A stretch of 61,543 nucleotides of DNA from Pseudomonadota bacterium (GTDB taxonomy: Bacteria > Pseudomonadota > Alphaproteobacteria > Sphingomonadales > Sphingomonadaceae). The translations under genes were made by a program, and so were the position numbers. The notes under the pieces are model-generated. The model saw nothing but the letters and a program-made list of their open reading frames with translations. It was not told the origin of the DNA and did not search any database. Positions 43,610 to 53,029 of the stretch are shown here, one piece after another (within the stretch, counting starts at the first letter, position 1; the number at the start of each line of letters is the position of its first letter). The stretch is taken from positions 1 to 61,543 of the forward strand of contig JAKPAG010000101.1 in NCBI GenBank assembly GCA_029779535.1, written 5' to 3'.

Positions 43610-44635
43610 GTGCTCGATCCCAACTCAACCCATCCCTATTCGCTGGCCAAGCTCACCCGCAAGAGAGCCGACAAGACCCGCTATTGGTCGTACTGCATTG
43701 TCTGGTGGGAAGGCGGGAAACGCAGACGACTATCGCTGGGGACGACCGACCGCGTGGCGGTAGAGGCGCTGGCGCGCACAGCTTGGGCCGGTCTTGCCCG
43801 GCAGTCAGCTCTGGTGACTGTCGGCGACTTCGTTGAAGCGTACCTTGGCGACGTGGACCGGCCCGATCCTGTCCCAGATCACAGGCGCAAGCGCGAGGCG
43901 TGGGTGGCCGCCAAGGGCTATTGGAGTGAACTGATACCTGACCAGATCGACGAGGGCGTCTCGCTTGCTTATCCGCGCTGGCGCAATCGTTCGGCCAATA
44001 CGCACCGGCAGGAGCTGTCTCTGGTACGTTCGGCGCTGGCCTGGGCCGTGAATTGCAACCGCCTGACAAAGGCCCCCAAGATCACCCTGCCGTCGCTTCC
44101 CCCATCATCGGTCGCCCATCTGACCAAGCCGCAGTTCCGCACCTTCATTACCGCCTGTGCGGCTCCGCACGTCAGGCTGTTCGCCATGCTCGCCGTCACC
44201 ACCGGGGGGCGCAAGTCGGCGCTGTTGCAAGCGCGGTGGTCGCAGGTGGATTTCGACCGGAGGCTGCTCGATCTCAATCCGGCTGGTCGGACGCAGAACA
44301 GCAAATTCCGCGCGACGGTCCCACTCAATGATTTGATCGTACCCGAACTGGAACGGGCGAGGGCAGATGCCACGACCGACTTCATTATCGAACACCGGGG
44401 CAAGCCGATGCTCGACATCAAGAAGGGGATTGCTGCGGCCAGCAGGCGCTGCGGGATCAAGGTGCATCCGCACATGTTTCGGCACAGTGCCGCCGTGTGG
44501 ATGGCCGAGGACCGGGTGCCGATGGAGGAGATTGCCGCGTTCCTTGGCCACCGCGACATCGGCGTGACCACGCGGGTCTATGCGAGGTTCCATCCCGACT
44601 ACCTGCGCAAGGCGGCACGGAGCCTGTCATGGTGA
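43610..44635 (+). CDS. Tyrosine site-specific recombinase (island integrase)
   Basis: A 341-residue phage-type integrase. The N-terminal half binds DNA (LTKRKADKTRYWSYCIVWWEGGKRRRLSLGTTD-like arm region; SAM-like core near 70-160). The catalytic residues are visible: Arg in TTGGRKSALLQARW (about 198), HPHMFRHSAAVWM (H-x-x-R near 286), LGHRD (about 312) and the nucleophile Tyr in TTRVYARFHP (about 323). The GTG at 43610 has an excellent TAGGAGGAG before it. It lies 160 bases from the tRNA-His attL and should integrate the island by recombination with the tRNA 3' end. Confidence 0.92.
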   Translation: MLDPNSTHPYSLAKLTRKRADKTRYWSYCIVWWEGGKRRRLSLGTTDRVAVEALARTAWAGLARQSALVTVGDFVEAYLGDVDRPDPVPDHRRKREAWVAAKGYWSELIPDQIDEGVSLAYPRWRNRSANTHRQELSLVRSALAWAVNCNRLTKAPKITLPSLPPSSVAHLTKPQFRTFITACAAPHVRLFAMLAVTTGGRKSALLQARWSQVDFDRRLLDLNPAGRTQNSKFRATVPLNDLIVPELERARADATTDFIIEHRGKPMLDIKKGIAAASRRCGIKVHPHMFRHSAAVWMAEDRVPMEEIAAFLGHRDIGVTTRVYARFHPDYLRKAARSLSW

Positions 44636-44663
44636 GGAGGGCAGTCAGCTGGGCAAGTGCCCG

Positions 44664-44909
44664 TCAGAGCCCCGCAGAGGCCATCAGTGAGGCGAGGGAC
44701 GTTTCCAGCGCCTCCGCCACCCTGATTGCGTTGAGCACGCTCACGTTGCGTTCTCCGCGCTCGATCTTGCCCATGTGGCTGCGGTCGATCCCGGAGGCGT
44801 CGGCGAGTGCTTCCTGTGAAAGTCCGCGCCCAAGCCGCGCCGCACGGATCGCTTCGCCCAGCTTGCGCAGGCGACCGTCGCTGTCGGTCTTGATCGATTG
44901 ACGGGGCAC
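44664..44909 (-). CDS. XRE-family HTH regulator
   Basis: An 81-residue protein that is nearly all one helix-turn-helix domain: LRKLGEAIRAARLGRGLSQEALADASGIDRSHMGKIERGERNVSVLNAIRVAEALE. This resembles Cro/CI and the C (controller) proteins of restriction systems. It converges with the integrase (stops 28 bases apart) and diverges from the exported protein gene. It could control integrase, the restriction genes or its own gene; no clear operator was found in the gap. Confidence 0.88.
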   Translation of the reverse strand: MPRQSIKTDSDGRLRKLGEAIRAARLGRGLSQEALADASGIDRSHMGKIERGERNVSVLNAIRVAEALETSLASLMASAGL

Positions 44910-44975
44910 GGCCTTGCAGTCGCGCGAGGCGCACTGCTAGGCCACGGCATTTACGACCCATTCAAGGATTACAGG

Positions 44976-45515
44976 ATGCTCTCTACGATTTTGGCTTTGG
45001 CAGTCGTTGCCGCAGATCGAGACGAAGTGCGAAGGCACGCGGATGCCAATGTTGCGGCATGGGAGGCCGACAGCGCCAGTGCGGACATACCCGGCACAAC
45101 CCTGCTGAGGTGCGAGATCAGCGACACGGATGCCGCGTGGGACAACAAGCGATTTTTCGGTGATCGGACTGTCACGGAGGACGCGGCTGCCCAGGAACTG
45201 GTCGCCAACAACTTGCAGGTTCTCATTGTCAGCCCCCCAAACGAATGGCGCATCGATTGGAAGGCAAAGACCATGAAGGCCGAGCGGGCTGGTACAGAGT
45301 TGTCATTGGAGCTGGAGGCGATTGGCAGCCGGTTGCTCTTGGCGCGATCAAAGGGAACTGGCCCACTCCAGCAAGTGTTGCTGGACAGGATGACGGGCCA
45401 CGGTACGCTGCTATTCTCCGTTGAACTCAACGGCTGGAACGAGCGGCACGGAACCCATGTTTCCCCATACCGCGAATGGCCAATTGATTGTCGGCCCTTG
45501 CAGAAGACATTCTAG
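44976..45515 (+). CDS. Island hypothetical protein, probably exported
   Basis: I do not recognise this 179-residue product. The start at 44976 gives MLSTILALAVVAADRDEV, a short hydrophobic leader that could be a signal peptide or may be too short; AAGGA at 44964 serves as ribosome site. The remainder contains WDNKRFFGDRTVTEDAAAQEL, a beta-rich middle (LQVLIVSPPNEWRIDWKAKTMKAERAG) and a C-terminal LLFSVELNGWNERHG. Only one Cys lies in the core. The frame continues upstream across the XRE gene start, which is discounted. Confidence 0.6.
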   Translation: MLSTILALAVVAADRDEVRRHADANVAAWEADSASADIPGTTLLRCEISDTDAAWDNKRFFGDRTVTEDAAAQELVANNLQVLIVSPPNEWRIDWKAKTMKAERAGTELSLELEAIGSRLLLARSKGTGPLQQVLLDRMTGHGTLLFSVELNGWNERHGTHVSPYREWPIDCRPLQKTF

Positions 45516-45560
45516 AAGCGGGGCAGGCAATTCTCAGGTGCTCCGGAGGAGCTACCAAAT

Positions 45561-46139
45561 TCAGAACCAGCCCGCCCAGACAAGCGCGTCCTGCAATTCC
45601 GGCAGCATTTCCATCAGGCGGTGGACGTGCTTGCCGTCTTGCTTAGACAGGTCCGGTTCGCGGTATCCGTCGGGGAACAGTACCTCCAGCCGTCCCAAGG
45701 GCCAGCGGGTGACGGTGATGGTGCCGAACGTGCGGGTTTCGCATTCGCCTTCCCGTTCGGCTCGCTGGCGCTCCAGCAGGTCGAGGTGGCCCGCCTTGCT
45801 GCGATTGACCACGGGCGCGATGCCCGCCTTCATCCGTTCGAAGTTCGTGCCGCCGCGCCGCAGGTGGCAGGTGTAGCAGGACCGGTCGCGGGTGCGTCTG
45901 CGACCGCTGCCGCATTTGCCGCAGGGACGCTCCAGATCGTTGTAGTAAGACGCACCAGCCAGGAAGGCGGAGAAACGGTTGGCGCTCGCCACGCGCGCCC
46001 GGAGGGCTTCCCTGAAAGCGGGGTCAGCATGGCACAGTCGCCGCTGCTCCGCGTCCAGCTTGTCGGCTCGGGGTTGGCGCTGGTGCAACGCGAAGCGCGG
46101 ATCACGGCGCGGGCCGTGCGGACGTGATGGGTTCGTCAT
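45561..46139 (-). CDS. Island hypothetical protein with Cys4 zinc-binding motif
   Basis: This 192-residue protein starts at the ATG 46139 (MTNPSRPHGPRRDPRFALHQR); an ATG 30 bases further out (46169) is also in frame. A basic N-terminus is followed by FRE-rich helices and a Cys4 knuckle, CGKCGSGRRRTRDRSCYTC (about residues 83-101), typical of zinc ribbons that bind nucleic acid. The C-terminal half (FGTITVTRWPLGRLEVLFPDGYREPDL) looks beta-rich. No HNH His pattern is seen, so a nuclease call is not supported. It lies about 100 bases downstream of the next minus-strand gene. Confidence 0.6.
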   Translation of the reverse strand: MTNPSRPHGPRRDPRFALHQRQPRADKLDAEQRRLCHADPAFREALRARVASANRFSAFLAGASYYNDLERPCGKCGSGRRRTRDRSCYTCHLRRGGTNFERMKAGIAPVVNRSKAGHLDLLERQRAEREGECETRTFGTITVTRWPLGRLEVLFPDGYREPDLSKQDGKHVHRLMEMLPELQDALVWAGWF

Positions 46140-46245
46140 AGTGTCTCTGCCGGAGGAAATTCGCCCCATGTCCCTGGGTCGCGGGCGGGCAGGGAGCTGA
46201 TTGAGGTATTTTGTCCTATTGTCTTATAGACGAATAATCACTCGA

Positions 46246-47046
46246 TCATTCGCCGTCGCGCTCGCAGAATGCCTTGAGTGCTTCGAGGTTGAGCCATTGC
46301 TTGCCCTGCTTGAGACGGCGCTGTCCAGACCTGTTCAATTGGACCTTGTATTCCCGGCCATTGACCTGGGCCGTGTTGCCCCGGATTTCGAACTTACCGG
46401 AGAATTTCTCCACGCCGGGATTGGCCAGGGCGTCCCGCCGTTCGATGAACTGCTTGCGGATCGTGACAATGCTGGCAGGGGTCTTGAGCGTGATCGATAT
46501 GCCCAGCTTGTCCAGCAGCCTCTGCGCGTCCTTGGCCGCGAAGTCGTTGAGGCTCCGGCTCAGCATGGTGCGGGTGACGCGGAACTCCGGTTCGGAATTG
46601 TCGAGCAGCTCGCGCAGCGCGGTGATGCTCATTGCCAGAATTTCCGGTCGCTGTGCGAACATGGGGATGGCTTTTTTCCAGAGTTCGTAGGACGCCCTCG
46701 GACCGGCCCTGTAGGCTACCGGCTGCTTGGGTGCGGCGATGGAATAGCCCGTGCGCTCCTTGAACCGCTCGTTGAGAGCCGCGAACTCCTCGTCGTATTC
46801 CTTCTGCGCCGAGCGGCGCTGTGCCGCCACGTCTTGCTTCGCCAGCTCCAGCTTGACGGCTTCCCCTGCCTTGGCGATGCCCGCCGAAAAATCGGGTGAG
46901 GTGTGCGGTGCGGCGTTCTCCTGACTGTCGAGATCGAGCGTCAGTGCCGAAACTTCGCGGTATTCGTCAGGATTGTCCAGGTCTGTATTGGCGATGACGA
47001 GAGCCGGTCCGGTCAATTCTTGCGCTATTTCTTCCGGTTCCGGCAT
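46246..47046 (-). CDS. Island hypothetical protein, coiled-coil containing
   Basis: I do not recognise this 266-residue soluble protein. It has an acidic N-terminus (MPEPEEIAQEL), a likely coiled coil near 60-100 (KAGEAVKLELAKQDVAAQRRSAQKEYDEEFAALNERF), a helical middle (FAQRPEILAMSITALRELLDNSEPEFRVTRTMLSRSL) and a basic C-terminus (VQLNRSGQRRLKQGKQWLNLEALKAF) that may be a DNA-binding winged helix. It diverges from hsdM across 67 bases, so the two probably share a regulatory region. A regulator or accessory of the restriction module is possible. Confidence 0.65.
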   Translation of the reverse strand: MPEPEEIAQELTGPALVIANTDLDNPDEYREVSALTLDLDSQENAAPHTSPDFSAGIAKAGEAVKLELAKQDVAAQRRSAQKEYDEEFAALNERFKERTGYSIAAPKQPVAYRAGPRASYELWKKAIPMFAQRPEILAMSITALRELLDNSEPEFRVTRTMLSRSLNDFAAKDAQRLLDKLGISITLKTPASIVTIRKQFIERRDALANPGVEKFSGKFEIRGNTAQVNGREYKVQLNRSGQRRLKQGKQWLNLEALKAFCERDGE

Positions 47047-47113
47047 TCAACTTCCTCAATCTTTCAATTGGCAAGCCGCACTTGGGGATTGACCAGGCAC
47101 GGGATCGGTGGCC

Positions 47114-48706
47114 ATGCCTAGTGCCGTTCATTCTGCCAAGGGGTTAAAGGTGGCCGTCGATCTTCAGGACCTGTCCCGCCGTCTGTTCCAGGCTGCCAAC
47201 CAGCTCTGGACCAATACCGCGCTGCGGCCCGATCAGTATGCGCAGCCGGTGCTAGCCTTGATCGCGCTACGGCAGATGGAGGCGAAGTTCGATCTGGTCC
47301 ATGCCGAGCTGGCCAAGACCATGACCGGGCGGTTGCGGCCCACACCGCCGGATTACCACGGGCGCGGCGCGGTGTTTCTACCGGACGAGGCGCGGTTTTC
47401 CTACCTGCTGGCCCTGCCCGAGACGGAGAACCTGGCCGAGGCGCTCAACGCCGCGATGCGGGGCGTGACCGAGCATAACCCGGACCTGGCAGGCGTGATG
47501 CCGCAGGGTTACGGCGCGCTGCCCAACTCGGTCCTGCGCGAGCTGATGCGCCTCCTCGCTCCGCTCAAGATCGAGGGCGATGCCTATGGCCTGATCTTCG
47601 AATACTTTATGGGCGAGTTTGCCAGCGCCTTCATGCAGAAGGGCGGGGAGTATTTCACCCCCAGCTCCATCGTGAAGCTGATCGTCGAAGTGATCGAACC
47701 ATACCACGGCAAGATCTTTGATCCGGCCTGTGGGTCCGGCGGCATGTTCGCCCATTCGGCGGAGTTCGTGCGGCGCCACCACAAGAACCCCAGCCGCGAA
47801 ATCAGCATCTATGGCGCGGAAAAGATGGCCGACACGCAGAAGCTGTGCCGCCTGAACCTGGCGGTCCACGGCCTGTCGGGCGACATCCGCGAGGCGAACA
47901 GCTATTACGAAGACCCGCACGGGATGGTCGGCAAGTTCGATTTCGTGATGGCCAATCCGCCGTTCAACCAGTCCGAGGTGGACCGCGAGCGGCTGGTGAA
48001 CGAGGCGGGCAAGGTCGATGCGCGGTTCTCGCTGGGCATTCCCACGGTCAACAACGCCAACTACTTGTGGATCGGGCTGTTCAACGCCGCGTTGGCACCG
48101 CAGGGCCGAGCCGGGTTCGTCATGGCCAACTCTGCCTCAGACGCGGGCGGCTCCGAGCGGGAGATGCGGCGCAAGCTGATCGAGAGCGGGGCGGTGGACG
48201 TGATCGTCGCCACTTCGTCCAACATGTTCTTCACCGTCACCCTGCCGGTGACGCTGTGGTTCCTCGACAAGGGCAAGGCGCAGGGGCCGCGCGGCGATAA
48301 GGTGCTGTTCATCGACGCACGCCATGTGTTCCGCCAGGTCAGCCGCGCGCACCGCGATTACACCCCCGAACAGATCGAGTTCCTTGGCAACATTGTCCGC
48401 CTGTGGCGCGGTGAGGAGAAGGAACTGGAGGCGGGCAGCGGCCCGCAGATGAGTGCGACGTTCGGTGATGACGGCTACCGGGACGTACCCGGCCTGTGCA
48501 AGGTAGCAGATCGGGCCGAAATCGCGGCGCAGAACTGGAGTCTCAACCCGGGCCGCTACGTGGGCGTGGTGTCGGGCGAGCAGCCCGACGACGAGGACTT
48601 CAAGCTGCGGCTGGAAGCATTGCAGGAGGAACTGGAGGGGCTGAACGCCGAGGCAGCACGGTTGCAGGCGGTGATCGCGCAGAATGTGGCAGAGGTGCTG
48701 GCGTGA
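47114..48706 (+). CDS. hsdM: Type I restriction-modification system methyltransferase subunit HsdM
   Basis: A 530-residue N6-adenine methyltransferase. It has the HsdM helical N-terminal domain, FMGEFASAFMQKGGEYFTPSSIV, the SAM motif DPACGSGGM (about 203-211) and catalytic MANPPFN (about 279-285). With HsdS it methylates the recognition site; with HsdR it forms the nuclease. The ATG at 47114 is used; an in-frame GTG lies 6 bases earlier. The hsdS gene starts within its stop (GTGA). Confidence 0.94.
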   Translation: MPSAVHSAKGLKVAVDLQDLSRRLFQAANQLWTNTALRPDQYAQPVLALIALRQMEAKFDLVHAELAKTMTGRLRPTPPDYHGRGAVFLPDEARFSYLLALPETENLAEALNAAMRGVTEHNPDLAGVMPQGYGALPNSVLRELMRLLAPLKIEGDAYGLIFEYFMGEFASAFMQKGGEYFTPSSIVKLIVEVIEPYHGKIFDPACGSGGMFAHSAEFVRRHHKNPSREISIYGAEKMADTQKLCRLNLAVHGLSGDIREANSYYEDPHGMVGKFDFVMANPPFNQSEVDRERLVNEAGKVDARFSLGIPTVNNANYLWIGLFNAALAPQGRAGFVMANSASDAGGSEREMRRKLIESGAVDVIVATSSNMFFTVTLPVTLWFLDKGKAQGPRGDKVLFIDARHVFRQVSRAHRDYTPEQIEFLGNIVRLWRGEEKELEAGSGPQMSATFGDDGYRDVPGLCKVADRAEIAAQNWSLNPGRYVGVVSGEQPDDEDFKLRLEALQEELEGLNAEAARLQAVIAQNVAEVLA

Positions 48707-49890
48707 GCGATTGGCCAGCGATTGAACTTGGTCAGCTTGCGGATTTCAGGAACGGTCTGAATTATTCCGCAGCAGACAACGGCGCTGGCCTCGCGGTGGT
48801 TGGCGTATCCGATTTTCAGGACAAATCATTTGTGGACTTCTCCGGCCTTGCGGAGCTTGACCCATCGGCCCTTTCAAAACCCGATGCCCTAATCCGCAAG
48901 CACGACATCATATTTGTTCGCTCCAATGGAAATCGGGAGCTGATTGGGCGCTCGCTTTTGGTTTCGGACGATCCCCCAAAACCCACTTCTCATTCTGGCT
49001 TCACGATCCGCCTTCGATTTACCGATGAGCGTGCCGATCCGAGGTTCTTTGCCTATCTGCTTCGAGGCGACACAATCCGACGTAGCCTTTCCAGCCAAGG
49101 CGGCGGAACAAGCATCAACAACTTGAATCAAAGCATTCTGTCTCGCCTGACAGTTTGCTTGCCACCTCTCGAAACCCAGCGCCGCATTGCGGCGATCCTT
49201 GGGGCATATGACGACCTGATCGAGGTCAACCGGCGGCGGGTGGCGGTGTTGGAGGAGATGGCGCGGGGGCTGTTCGAGGAATGGTTCGTCCGCTTCCGCT
49301 TCCCCGGCCATGAGGCCGTGCCGATCCTCGACACCCCCGACGGCCCGCTGCCGCAGGGGTGGGCGGTTGGACCGCTAGGTGGAATCCTTGCGCTTAATTA
49401 CGGGCGGGCACTCAAGGCCGATACGCGGGTAGCTGGGCCTGTAGCTGTGTATGGTTCGAGCGGAATTGTCGGTTCGCATAATCAGGCGCTGGTTGACGGG
49501 CCTGGGGTTGTGTTGGGCCGAAAGGGAAATGTCGGTTCCGTGATTTGGGCACCGGGCGACTTCTGGCCGATTGATACGACCTACTATGTCGAGACACCGT
49601 TGCCTCTTACCTATGTGCATGAGTTGCTGCGGCGTGTGCCGTTTCAGAATACCGATGCTGCCGTGCCAGGCCTCAATCGCGAATACGCGCTTTCAAGGGT
49701 AGTGGTTCACCCTCCGATTGAACTCGTAAAGAACTATGGCAAATTCGCATCGTCACTGAGAGAGCAAGCGTTGTTGATTGCAGGAAGCAACGACAAACTC
49801 GCCGCCTCCCGCGACCTTCTGCTGCCCCGCCTGATCTCCGGCCAGCTCTCCGTCACCGCCGCCGAGCGCGAACTTGAGGACGCGGCCTGA
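48703..49890 (+). CDS. hsdS: Type I restriction-modification specificity subunit HsdS
   Basis: A 395-residue specificity subunit with two target-recognition domains, about 1-150 and 215-350, each followed by a conserved helix: LPPLETQRRIAAILGAYDDLIEVNRRRVAVLEEMARGLFEEWF in the middle, and SLREQALLIAGSNDKLAASRDLLLPRLISGQLS at the end. It sets the bipartite DNA sequence recognised. The recognition domains are visibly less GC-rich than the conserved helices, which fits exchange of these domains. The GTG start overlaps hsdM. Only one hsdS copy is present. Confidence 0.92.
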   Translation: MSDWPAIELGQLADFRNGLNYSAADNGAGLAVVGVSDFQDKSFVDFSGLAELDPSALSKPDALIRKHDIIFVRSNGNRELIGRSLLVSDDPPKPTSHSGFTIRLRFTDERADPRFFAYLLRGDTIRRSLSSQGGGTSINNLNQSILSRLTVCLPPLETQRRIAAILGAYDDLIEVNRRRVAVLEEMARGLFEEWFVRFRFPGHEAVPILDTPDGPLPQGWAVGPLGGILALNYGRALKADTRVAGPVAVYGSSGIVGSHNQALVDGPGVVLGRKGNVGSVIWAPGDFWPIDTTYYVETPLPLTYVHELLRRVPFQNTDAAVPGLNREYALSRVVVHPPIELVKNYGKFASSLREQALLIAGSNDKLAASRDLLLPRLISGQLSVTAAERELEDAA

Positions 49891-49891
49891 A

Positions 49892-52800
49892 ATGGCGCCG
49901 CCGCTGTCCGGGGGGGTCGCGTCCGAAGACGGCCTGGTCGAGCAGCCCGCGCTGGCGCTGCTGCGCGAGCTGGGCTGGGACCATGTGGACCTGCGCGACG
50001 AGGCGCCGGGACCGGCCAATCCCACCGGGCGCACCAGCTTTCACCAGACGTACCTGCCCGCCCGGCTGCGCGCGGCGCTGGAGCGGCTCAACCCCGGCCT
50101 GCCGCGCGCGGCGCTGGCCGAGGCCGAGCAGGCGCTGGCGGCGGACCGCTCCGCGATGTTGCCCATCAACGCCAACCGCGATGTGCTGCGGCTGGTGGTG
50201 GACGGGGTGCGGGTACAGGTGCGGCGCGATGACGGCACGTTCGAGGACCTGCTGGTGCGGGTGGTGGACTGGCGCGATGTGGGCGCTAACGACTTCCTGA
50301 TTGCCAACCAGGTCTGGATCGACGGGGTGCTGCACAAGCGGCGGCCCGATACCATCGGCTTCGTCAACGGCCTGCCGCTGCTGCTGGCCGAATGGAAGGC
50401 GCCCAAGTGCCCGCTGGCCGATGCCTATGACCACAACCTGCGTGATTACCGCGACACGGTGCCGCGCCTGTTCGATGCCAACGGCTTCGTGATCCTGTCC
50501 AACGGGCTGGAAACCGTGATGGGGGCGAGCCACGCCCCGTTCGATGTCTATGTCCCGTGGAAACGGCTGGAGGAGGACGGCCCCGAGGACCTGGGGCTGG
50601 AAACGCTGCTGCGCGCCACCTGCGAACCGGCGCGGTTCCTGGACCTGATCGAGAACTTCGTGCTGTTCGACGAGGCGCGCGGGGGACTGCGCAAGGTGGT
50701 GGGCAAGTACCATCAGGTGCTGGGGGTGAACCGCGCCATCGAAGCGGTGCGCCGGACCGAGGAGAACCGGGGGCGGCTGGGGGTGTTCTGGCACACCCAG
50801 GGATCGGGCAAGAGCCTGTCGATGGTGATGTTCGCCGAAAAGGTGCTGCGGCGGCTGGGTGGCAATTACACCTTCGTGATCGTGACCGACCGGACCGAGC
50901 TGGACGACCAGATTGCGGGCCAGTTCGCCTCTGCGGGGGCGCTGACGCGCGACATCGCCCAGGCCCAGGCGGGCAGCCGGGCGCACCTGGCCGAGTTGCT
51001 GGCTGGCAACGAGCGGTACGTCTTCTCGCTGATCCAGAAGTTCTCCACCGCCGAGCGCGAACCGATGCCGGTGCTGTCCACCCGCAGCGACATCATCGTC
51101 ATCACCGACGAGGCGCACCGCAGCCAGTACGACCAGCTTGCCGCCAACATGCGCGCGGCGCTGCCCAATGCTTCGTTCCTGGGCTTCACGGGCACCCCGC
51201 TGATCAAGGGCGAGGAGAGCCGCACCCGCGAGGTATTCGGCGATTACGTCTCGATCTATGACTTCGCCCAGTCGGTGCGGGACGGGGCCACGGTTCCGCT
51301 GTTCTACGAGGCGCGCAAGCCCGAGTTGCAACTGGACAAGGACGAGCTGCGCGAGGAGCTGGACGCGCTGCTGGACGAGGCGATGCTGGACGAGGCACAG
51401 GAGGCCAAGCTCAACCGCGAGTTCGCCCGGCAGTACACCCTGATCACCAACCCCGACCGGCTGGACAAGGTGGCCGAGGACGTGGCCCAGCACTTTGCCA
51501 TGCGCGGCTATCGCGGCAAGGCGATGTTCGTGGCCATCGACAAGGCGACCGCCGTGGCCATGCACGACAAGGTGCGCGCGGCGGTGGCCCGGCTGATCGA
51601 GCAGGACGAAGCGCGGCTGAGGAGCGCGCACGAGGCCGAGGGCGCGGCGATTGCTGAGCGGCTGGTGTGGCTGCGCGAACTCGACATGGCGGTGGTCGTT
51701 TCGCAGGGCCAGAACGAGATCGATGACCTGCGCAAGAAGGGCCTCGACATCCTGCCCCACCGCGAGCGGATGCAGAAGGAAGACCTGGAGGCACGGTTCA
51801 AGGACAAGGACGATCCGCTGCGGCTGGTGTTCGTCTGCGCGATGTGGATCACCGGGTTCGACGTTCCCTCGATCGGCACGGTCTATCTCGACAAGCCGAT
51901 GAAGAACCACACCCTGATGCAGACCATCGCCCGCGCCAATCGCCGGGCCGAGGGCAAGACATCGGGCGTGATCGTCGATTACGTGGGGGTGTTCAACAAC
52001 CTGCAAAAGGCGCTGGCGGTCTATGCCGGGGGCGGCAACGAGGGTGACAGCCCGATCAAGGACAAGGGCGAGCTGGTCGCCGCGCTGGGGACGGCGCTGG
52101 ATGCGGCGCGGGCCTTCATCCAGCCGCTTGGCGTCGATCCCGATGCGATCATGGCGGTGCGCGACCTGGAGCGGCTGCGGCTGATCAGCCGGGCGGTGGA
52201 GGCGCTGGTGGCCCCCGACGAGCGGCGGCGCGAGTTCCTGCGGCTGGTGGGGACCGTGACCAAGGCGTACAAGGCACTGCTGCCCGACGAACGCGCCGCG
52301 CCCTACCTCAAGCCTGTGGCAGTGCTGCACACCCTGTCCGACGCGGTGCGGGCGCGGCTGGGGCCGGTGGACATCTCCGCCGTGTCGGCCCGGATCGCCG
52401 AGCTGCTGGACGAGAAGATCGAGGGCGTGGCGATCCTTACCCCGATTGTCGAAGGCGACCGCGCCGAGGGGCGGGTGGACCTGTCCGACATCGATTTCGA
52501 GAAGCTGGCCGACTTGTTCGCCGACAGCCCCAAGCTCGCGGCCGAGAAGCTGCGCGAGCAGGCCGAGCAGCAGGCGATGGAAATGGCCGCACGCAATCCG
52601 GTGCGCATCCCGCTGGTCGAAAAGCTGGAGCGGCTGGTGGACGAATACAACGCCGGGTCAATCGACGCGGAGCGGTTCTTTGACGAGCTGAAAGAGTTCA
52701 TCCGCTCGCTGAACGAGGAGCAGCAGCGCGCCGTCCAGGAGGGTTTGGACGAGGAGGAGTTGGCGATCTACGACCTGCTGACCCGGCCCGAACCCAAGCT

Positions 52801-53029
52801 GACCAAGGCTGAGGAACAGGCGGTCAAGCTGGTCGCCAGGGAGCTGCTGGAACGGCTCAAGGGCCTGATCGCGGCGGTGGACTGGACACGCGGCCAGGAA
52901 ACGCGCGGCGCCGTGTGGACCGCGATCCGCGAGCGGCTCAACGAGTTGCCCGAGCAGCCTTATCCGCAGGCGCTGTGGGACGGGAAGGTCCAGCAGGTGT
53001 GGGACTTCGTGCTGCAACGCTACGCCTAA
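49892..53029 (+). CDS. hsdR: Type I restriction endonuclease subunit HsdR
   Basis: A 1045-residue motor-nuclease subunit. The N-terminal nuclease motif is LPLLLAEWKAPKC (E-x-K near residue 168). It is followed by Walker A HTQGSGKSLSMVMFA (about 300), TDRTELDDQI, and the DEAH box VITDEAHRSQYDQ (about 404), FLGFTGTPLIKGEE, then a helical C-terminal domain that docks onto HsdM. It cuts unmodified DNA after ATP-driven translocation. The ATG at 49892 is one base past the hsdS stop. All motifs are intact, so the system is predicted active. Confidence 0.94.
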   Translation: MAPPLSGGVASEDGLVEQPALALLRELGWDHVDLRDEAPGPANPTGRTSFHQTYLPARLRAALERLNPGLPRAALAEAEQALAADRSAMLPINANRDVLRLVVDGVRVQVRRDDGTFEDLLVRVVDWRDVGANDFLIANQVWIDGVLHKRRPDTIGFVNGLPLLLAEWKAPKCPLADAYDHNLRDYRDTVPRLFDANGFVILSNGLETVMGASHAPFDVYVPWKRLEEDGPEDLGLETLLRATCEPARFLDLIENFVLFDEARGGLRKVVGKYHQVLGVNRAIEAVRRTEENRGRLGVFWHTQGSGKSLSMVMFAEKVLRRLGGNYTFVIVTDRTELDDQIAGQFASAGALTRDIAQAQAGSRAHLAELLAGNERYVFSLIQKFSTAEREPMPVLSTRSDIIVITDEAHRSQYDQLAANMRAALPNASFLGFTGTPLIKGEESRTREVFGDYVSIYDFAQSVRDGATVPLFYEARKPELQLDKDELREELDALLDEAMLDEAQEAKLNREFARQYTLITNPDRLDKVAEDVAQHFAMRGYRGKAMFVAIDKATAVAMHDKVRAAVARLIEQDEARLRSAHEAEGAAIAERLVWLRELDMAVVVSQGQNEIDDLRKKGLDILPHRERMQKEDLEARFKDKDDPLRLVFVCAMWITGFDVPSIGTVYLDKPMKNHTLMQTIARANRRAEGKTSGVIVDYVGVFNNLQKALAVYAGGGNEGDSPIKDKGELVAALGTALDAARAFIQPLGVDPDAIMAVRDLERLRLISRAVEALVAPDERRREFLRLVGTVTKAYKALLPDERAAPYLKPVAVLHTLSDAVRARLGPVDISAVSARIAELLDEKIEGVAILTPIVEGDRAEGRVDLSDIDFEKLADLFADSPKLAAEKLREQAEQQAMEMAARNPVRIPLVEKLERLVDEYNAGSIDAERFFDELKEFIRSLNEEQQRAVQEGLDEEELAIYDLLTRPEPKLTKAEEQAVKLVARELLERLKGLIAAVDWTRGQETRGAVWTAIRERLNELPEQPYPQALWDGKVQQVWDFVLQRYA

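Noticed and set aside
45561..46139. HNH endonuclease
   Set aside because: It has the Cys4 knuckle but lacks the His-Asn-His residues, so nuclease activity is not supported.
48703..49890. Phase-variable type I specificity by inversion using the nearby serine recombinase
   Set aside because: Only one hsdS copy is present and no inverted recognition-domain duplicate or matching repeats were seen in it.
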